Shown one piece after another: positions 60,608 through 64,000 of a DNA stretch of 64,000 nucleotides. The position numbers were made by a program, and so were the translations under genes. Below the pieces are notes generated by a model. That model was not told where the DNA came from and ran no database searches. It saw only the letters and a program-made list of their open reading frames with translations. The stretch covers positions 186,001-250,000 of the forward strand of contig CAVZQT010000004.1 in the NCBI GenBank assembly GCA_963777435.1, given 5' to 3'. The stretch comes from AP-15 sp963777435 (GTDB taxonomy: Bacteria; Pseudomonadota; Alphaproteobacteria; ATCC43930; CGMCC-115725). Positions within the stretch are counted from its first letter, which is position 1. Each line of letters begins with the position of its first letter.

Positions 60608-61645
60608 GACGACAGCCTCACTCGCCTGGGCATCGTCGCCTGCCGGAGGCGTCGGCGCCGACCGCAACCGGGAGTCCGGCCGAGCATGTGCCGGTGATGG
60701 TTGATGCTGTTATCGAGGTTTTAGCGCCGGAGGACGGGGCGCCTCTACATTGACGGGACGTTTGGCGCCGGCGGCTATAGCAGGGCTCTGCTTGCGGCGG
60801 CGGATTGTCGGGTTCTCGCCATCGACCGCGATCCCGAGGCGGTGCGGCGCGGCCGCGAGTTTGCGGCGTCTCACGGCCAACGCCTGCAAATCATCGAGGG
60901 AAATTTCGGCGACATGGAGCGGCTCCCGAGAACCGCAACCGGACCGATCACCGGCATCGTCCTCGATCTCGGCGTGTCCTCATTGCAACTCGACACGCCC
61001 GGGCGCGGGTTTTCTTTTCGGTTCGACGGACCCCTCGACATGCGCATGAGCGGGGTTGGGCAAACTGCCGCCGATCTGGTGGCGGCCTTGTCCGAGGGCG
61101 AACTCGCAGAACTGATCCGCGAATTTGGCGAGGATCGTCACGCGCGACGGATTGCGCGCGCGATCGTCGCCGCCCGGCAGCACAACCCGATGCAGCGAAC
61201 GTTAGAGCTCGCCGATATCGTGCGCGCTGCGGTGCCTGCAGCCGAACTCGGGCTGGACCCGGCCACCCGCACCTTTCAGGCGCTGCGTATCGCCGTAAAC
61301 GATGAACTCGGCGAACTCGATCGTGCACTTGAGGCCGCGGAGCGCCTGCTGACATCAGGCGGCCGCCTCGCGGTGGTGTCGTTTCATTCGCTCGAGGATC
61401 GCAGGGTCAAGGAGTTCTTGCGGCAGCGCAGCGACATGGCGCCGCGCGCCTCGCGGCACGAGCCGGTCCCGAGCGAGACCCTGGCGCCAAGCTTTCGGCT
61501 GATTAACCGGCGGCCAATTAAACCGAGCGCCGAAGAGGTCGCTCGCAACCCGCGGGCGCGTTCCGCTCGGCTGCGCGCGGCCGAGCGGAGTTCGGCACCG
61601 CCATGGCCGCTCGGACGCGACCGTGGCAAAGCGAGGGCGGCATGA
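60604..61645 (+). CDS. rsmH: 16S rRNA C1402 N4-methyltransferase RsmH, frameshifted
   Basis: An S-adenosylmethionine enzyme that methylates 16S rRNA. The first frame reads SPAEHVPVMVDAVIEVLAPE, then stops because of one extra base near 60736-60743 (GGGGCGCC). In the other frame YIDGTFGAGGYSRALLAAAD gives the cofactor site, followed by VLDLGVSSLQLDTPGRGFSF and LAVVSFHSLEDRRVKEFLRQ. The 1042 bases fit one extra base. The gene is conserved and the rest is intact, so an assembly error is likely. Confidence 0.9.
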
Positions 61646-62229
61646 CCAGGCTCCCGACCCTGTTTTGGCTGCTGATCGTTTCGACCGCCGGCTTTGCCAT
61701 GTTCGCCGTCAAGTATGAAGTGCAAAGCGTCGCGGACCAAGTAGCCCGCACGCTGAGACAGGCCGACGACACCGAGCGCGAAATTCGCGTCCTCGATGCC
61801 GAATGGGCCTATCTCAATCGGCCGGATGCCTTGGCGCAAATGAACCAGCATTTGTTGTCGCTTGGTCCGATCGCGACCAAGCAGTTGCGCACCAATATCG
61901 TCGATATTCCGATGCGCCCGGTTCCGTTGCCGGCGCCGCCACCGTTATCCCCGCCGCCACCGCCTGTCGAAAATATTGTCGCCGATGGGTCCGCCGCGAT
62001 CGCGCGGGCGGCCCCGACACCGGAATTGGCACAATCGAGTGCGCCGCCAGCCGCGGCCGCCCAAGCCCAGCCCGAGATCCCCAAACCTATCCTCACCGCG
62101 GCCCTCGAAACGCAGACCCCATCCCGGCCGCTCAGGACCGCAGTTGCCAAGGTCTCCTTCCGTCCCGCCCCGTCGCACCGGGCGGCATCGCTCAATGAGC
62201 TGATCGCCCAAATCGCGGAGAGCCATTGA
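61642..62229 (+). CDS. ftsL: Cell division protein FtsL with long proline-rich tail
   Basis: A small bitopic division protein at the usual place between rsmH and ftsI. It has one membrane helix (LPTLFWLLIVSTAGFAMFAV), then a periplasmic coiled coil (VADQVARTLRQADDTEREIR) ending WAYLNRPDALAQM, the conserved FtsL patch. About 100 extra residues follow, rich in P and A (LPAPPPLSPPPPP). Its 195 aa are longer than most FtsL proteins. It begins in an ATGA overlap with rsmH and ends one base into ftsI. Confidence 0.85.
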   Translation: MTRLPTLFWLLIVSTAGFAMFAVKYEVQSVADQVARTLRQADDTEREIRVLDAEWAYLNRPDALAQMNQHLLSLGPIATKQLRTNIVDIPMRPVPLPAPPPLSPPPPPVENIVADGSAAIARAAPTPELAQSSAPPAAAAQAQPEIPKPILTAALETQTPSRPLRTAVAKVSFRPAPSHRAASLNELIAQIAESH

Positions 62230-64000
62230 TGAGCGCCGCCTACCAGTTCGACGATAATCCCTGTCGGCCGCGGCATTTCAAGCCGCCGCCATGCACGCCG
62301 GTGGTGCCGGACGGTCCCGCAAAGCGCGCCCTCGACGGCACCCGCCCGCGGCTGTTTATCGCCAGTCTCGCGTTCGTAATCGCCTTTGCGGTGATCGCCG
62401 GCCGGCTTGCTCAAGTCACCTTGTTGCCAAGCGGTGTCACCGTGCCACGGATCGCGCGGTTCGACCTGACACCGCCGCCCCCGCTCGGGCGCGCCGACAT
62501 CGTCGACAGCAACGGCAAGCTGCTCGCCGCGACACTTGACACTCCGTCGCTTTATGCCAATCCGCGGCAGATTACCGATCCCGCCGACACCGCGCAAAAG
62601 CTCGTCGCCACACTGCCCGGCCTCGATCGAGAGGCGGTGTTGTCCAAGCTGACCTCGGGAAAAGGGTTTGTTTGGATCAAGCGGCATCTGACCCCGGATC
62701 AGGCTTACGCCGTCAACCAATTGGGTCTGCCCGGCTTGCAATTCCAACATGAAGAGCGGCGCGTCTACCCGTATGGCGCATTGCTGTCGCATGTCGTCGG
62801 GTTTACCGGAGTCGACGATAACGGCGAAGCAGGCATAGAGCGCGGTCTCGACGGCAGCTTGCGCGGGCGCCAGGAGCCGCTGCAGCTGTCGATTGACATG
62901 CGGCTGCAATACATCCTGCACGAGGAATTGCAGCGAGTCGTCGACGACTTCACCGCCAAGGGCGGCGCCGGCCTCATCATGAACGTCAATACCGGCGAAG
63001 TCTTGGCAATGGTGTCGTTGCCTGATTTCGATCCGGCTCATCCGGGGACTATCGATCCCTCGCATCCGGAACGAACGATCGCGGAGCGCATGTTCAACCG
63101 CGTGACGCTCGGGGATTACGAGATCGGTTCAGTCTTCAAAATCTTTACGACGGCGATGGGGCTGGATTCGGGCGCTACCTCGATGAGCGGCCGATTTGAC
63201 GCGACCAATCCCATCCATATCGGGCGCTTCACGATTTCCGATTACCACGGCAAGCACCGCTGGGAATCGGTTCCCGAAATCTTGATGTATTCCTCCAATA
63301 TCGGCGAAGCCAAAATCGCGCTCGCTGTTGGCGCCGATCGCCAGCAGGAATATTTGCGCCGCTTTGGGCTGCTGTCGCCGCCGAGTTTTGAGCTCAAAGA
63401 GATTGGTAAGCCGCACTACCCGGCAAAGTGGCGCGAGGTCAGCGTCATGACGATCGGCTTTGGCCACGGCATCTCCGAAACCCCGCTGCAGGTTGCGTCG
63501 GCCGGAGCAGCCTTGGTCAATGGCGGCATCCTGCGTCCGGCTACGCTGCTCAAATTGCCGCCGGGGGGTGCACCGGAAGGCACGCAGGTGATTTCGCCTG
63601 AGACCTCCGACCGCATGCGCAAACTATTGCGCATGGTCGTGCTCTACGGTACCGGCGAAATGGTCAACGCGCCGGGCTATGTCGTTGGCGGCAAGACCGG
63701 CACCGCCGACAAGGTCGAAGGGCGGCACTATGCCGAGCGCAAATTGCTGTCGAGCTTTCTCGGCGTGTTCCCGATGACCGCCCCAAAATACCTGTTGCTG
63801 GTCATGGTCGACGAGCCGCATCCAAATAAAGCGAGCCATGGCTATGCGACCGCCGGCTGGACGGCGGCGCCAGCGGTCGGACGCACGATCGTCCGCATCG
63901 CGCCCCTACTTGGGGTGCAGCCGGTGGACGAATCTTCTCCCGAAGTTGTTCATGCATTGACACCCGAGAGCCTGCAGGGCAAGCGGATTGAAACTTACTG
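62229..64000 (+). CDS. ftsI: Peptidoglycan transpeptidase FtsI (PBP3), cut by the window end
   Basis: The division-specific transpeptidase. A basic cytoplasmic end and one membrane helix (LFIASLAFVIAFAVIAGRLA) lead to the dimer domain (PPPPLGRADIVDSNGKLLA). The active-site SxxK is in GDYEIGSVFKIFTTAMG, SxN in MYSSNIGEAK, and KTG in VVGGKTGTADKV. The start ATG 62229 shares a base with the ftsL stop. The frame is open to base 64000, so the C-terminus is missing from the window. Confidence 0.93.
   Translation, partial: MSAAYQFDDNPCRPRHFKPPPCTPVVPDGPAKRALDGTRPRLFIASLAFVIAFAVIAGRLAQVTLLPSGVTVPRIARFDLTPPPPLGRADIVDSNGKLLAATLDTPSLYANPRQITDPADTAQKLVATLPGLDREAVLSKLTSGKGFVWIKRHLTPDQAYAVNQLGLPGLQFQHEERRVYPYGALLSHVVGFTGVDDNGEAGIERGLDGSLRGRQEPLQLSIDMRLQYILHEELQRVVDDFTAKGGAGLIMNVNTGEVLAMVSLPDFDPAHPGTIDPSHPERTIAERMFNRVTLGDYEIGSVFKIFTTAMGLDSGATSMSGRFDATNPIHIGRFTISDYHGKHRWESVPEILMYSSNIGEAKIALAVGADRQQEYLRRFGLLSPPSFELKEIGKPHYPAKWREVSVMTIGFGHGISETPLQVASAGAALVNGGILRPATLLKLPPGGAPEGTQVISPETSDRMRKLLRMVVLYGTGEMVNAPGYVVGGKTGTADKVEGRHYAERKLLSSFLGVFPMTAPKYLLLVMVDEPHPNKASHGYATAGWTAAPAVGRTIVRIAPLLGVQPVDESSPEVVHALTPESLQGKRIETY

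Noticed and set aside
61809..63065. A 418-codon open frame on the minus strand opposite ftsL and ftsI
   Set aside because: It mirrors the codon pattern of ftsI, has no recognisable domain, and the plus strand carries clear FtsL and PBP3 motifs.

Overview
The window looks like chromosomal DNA of a high-GC alphaproteobacterium that oxidises methanol with a lanthanide-type, PQQ-dependent dehydrogenase. Evidence for the class: a divK-pleD pair, an eipB homologue, a Tim44-like gene divergent from secB, the order secB-dnaQ-coaE-aroE, and rnpB just before an mraZ-rsmH-ftsL-ftsI cluster. I cannot fix the order or genus. No phage, insertion sequence, CRISPR array, tRNA or rRNA was seen.

Layout. 1-5.9 kb: mixed housekeeping genes (a frameshifted proline iminopeptidase, purM, a TauD-type dioxygenase, a cytochrome, a decayed PEP-CTERM gene). 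6.1-9.6 kb: pqqA-B-C-D-E plus a coupled small cysteine protein. 10.1-17.4 kb: an MBL-fold/SoxYZ-like pair and the methanol operon xoxF-xoxG-xoxJ, a CXXCW rhodanese and a pentapeptide protein. 17.4-22.3 kb, opposite strand: a PQQ-linked cassette (cytochrome c, binding protein, beta-propeller, ABC ATPase, permease). 22.5-26.3 kb: glutathione-dependent formaldehyde dehydrogenase, an SDR and a sorbosone-dehydrogenase/cytochrome c fusion. 26.3-32.3 kb: a molybdenum hydroxylase operon with two large subunits, followed at 35-37 kb by modBC. 37.0 kb: a SelW-like selenoprotein with an in-frame UGA. 37.3-57.2 kb: sugar-nucleotide dehydrogenase, tatA, glycogen phosphorylase, PleD/DivK, ROK kinase, DinB, EipB, Tim44-like, secB, dnaQ, coaE, aroE. 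57.5-64 kb: a pectate-lyase-fold protein, rnpB, an RHH protein and the start of the dcw cluster with an MraZ operator.

How it fits together. Methanol is oxidised in the periplasm by XoxF with PQQ made by the pqq genes, electrons pass to XoxG-type cytochromes, and formaldehyde is removed by the glutathione-dependent dehydrogenase. ModBC could supply molybdenum to the hydroxylases, although no modA is visible.

Caution. At least eight genes carry single-base frameshifts. They include the normally essential rsmH and coaE, and several lie at homopolymers, so many are probably assembly indels rather than true pseudogenes. The PEP-CTERM gene and an amidohydrolase fragment look truly decayed.
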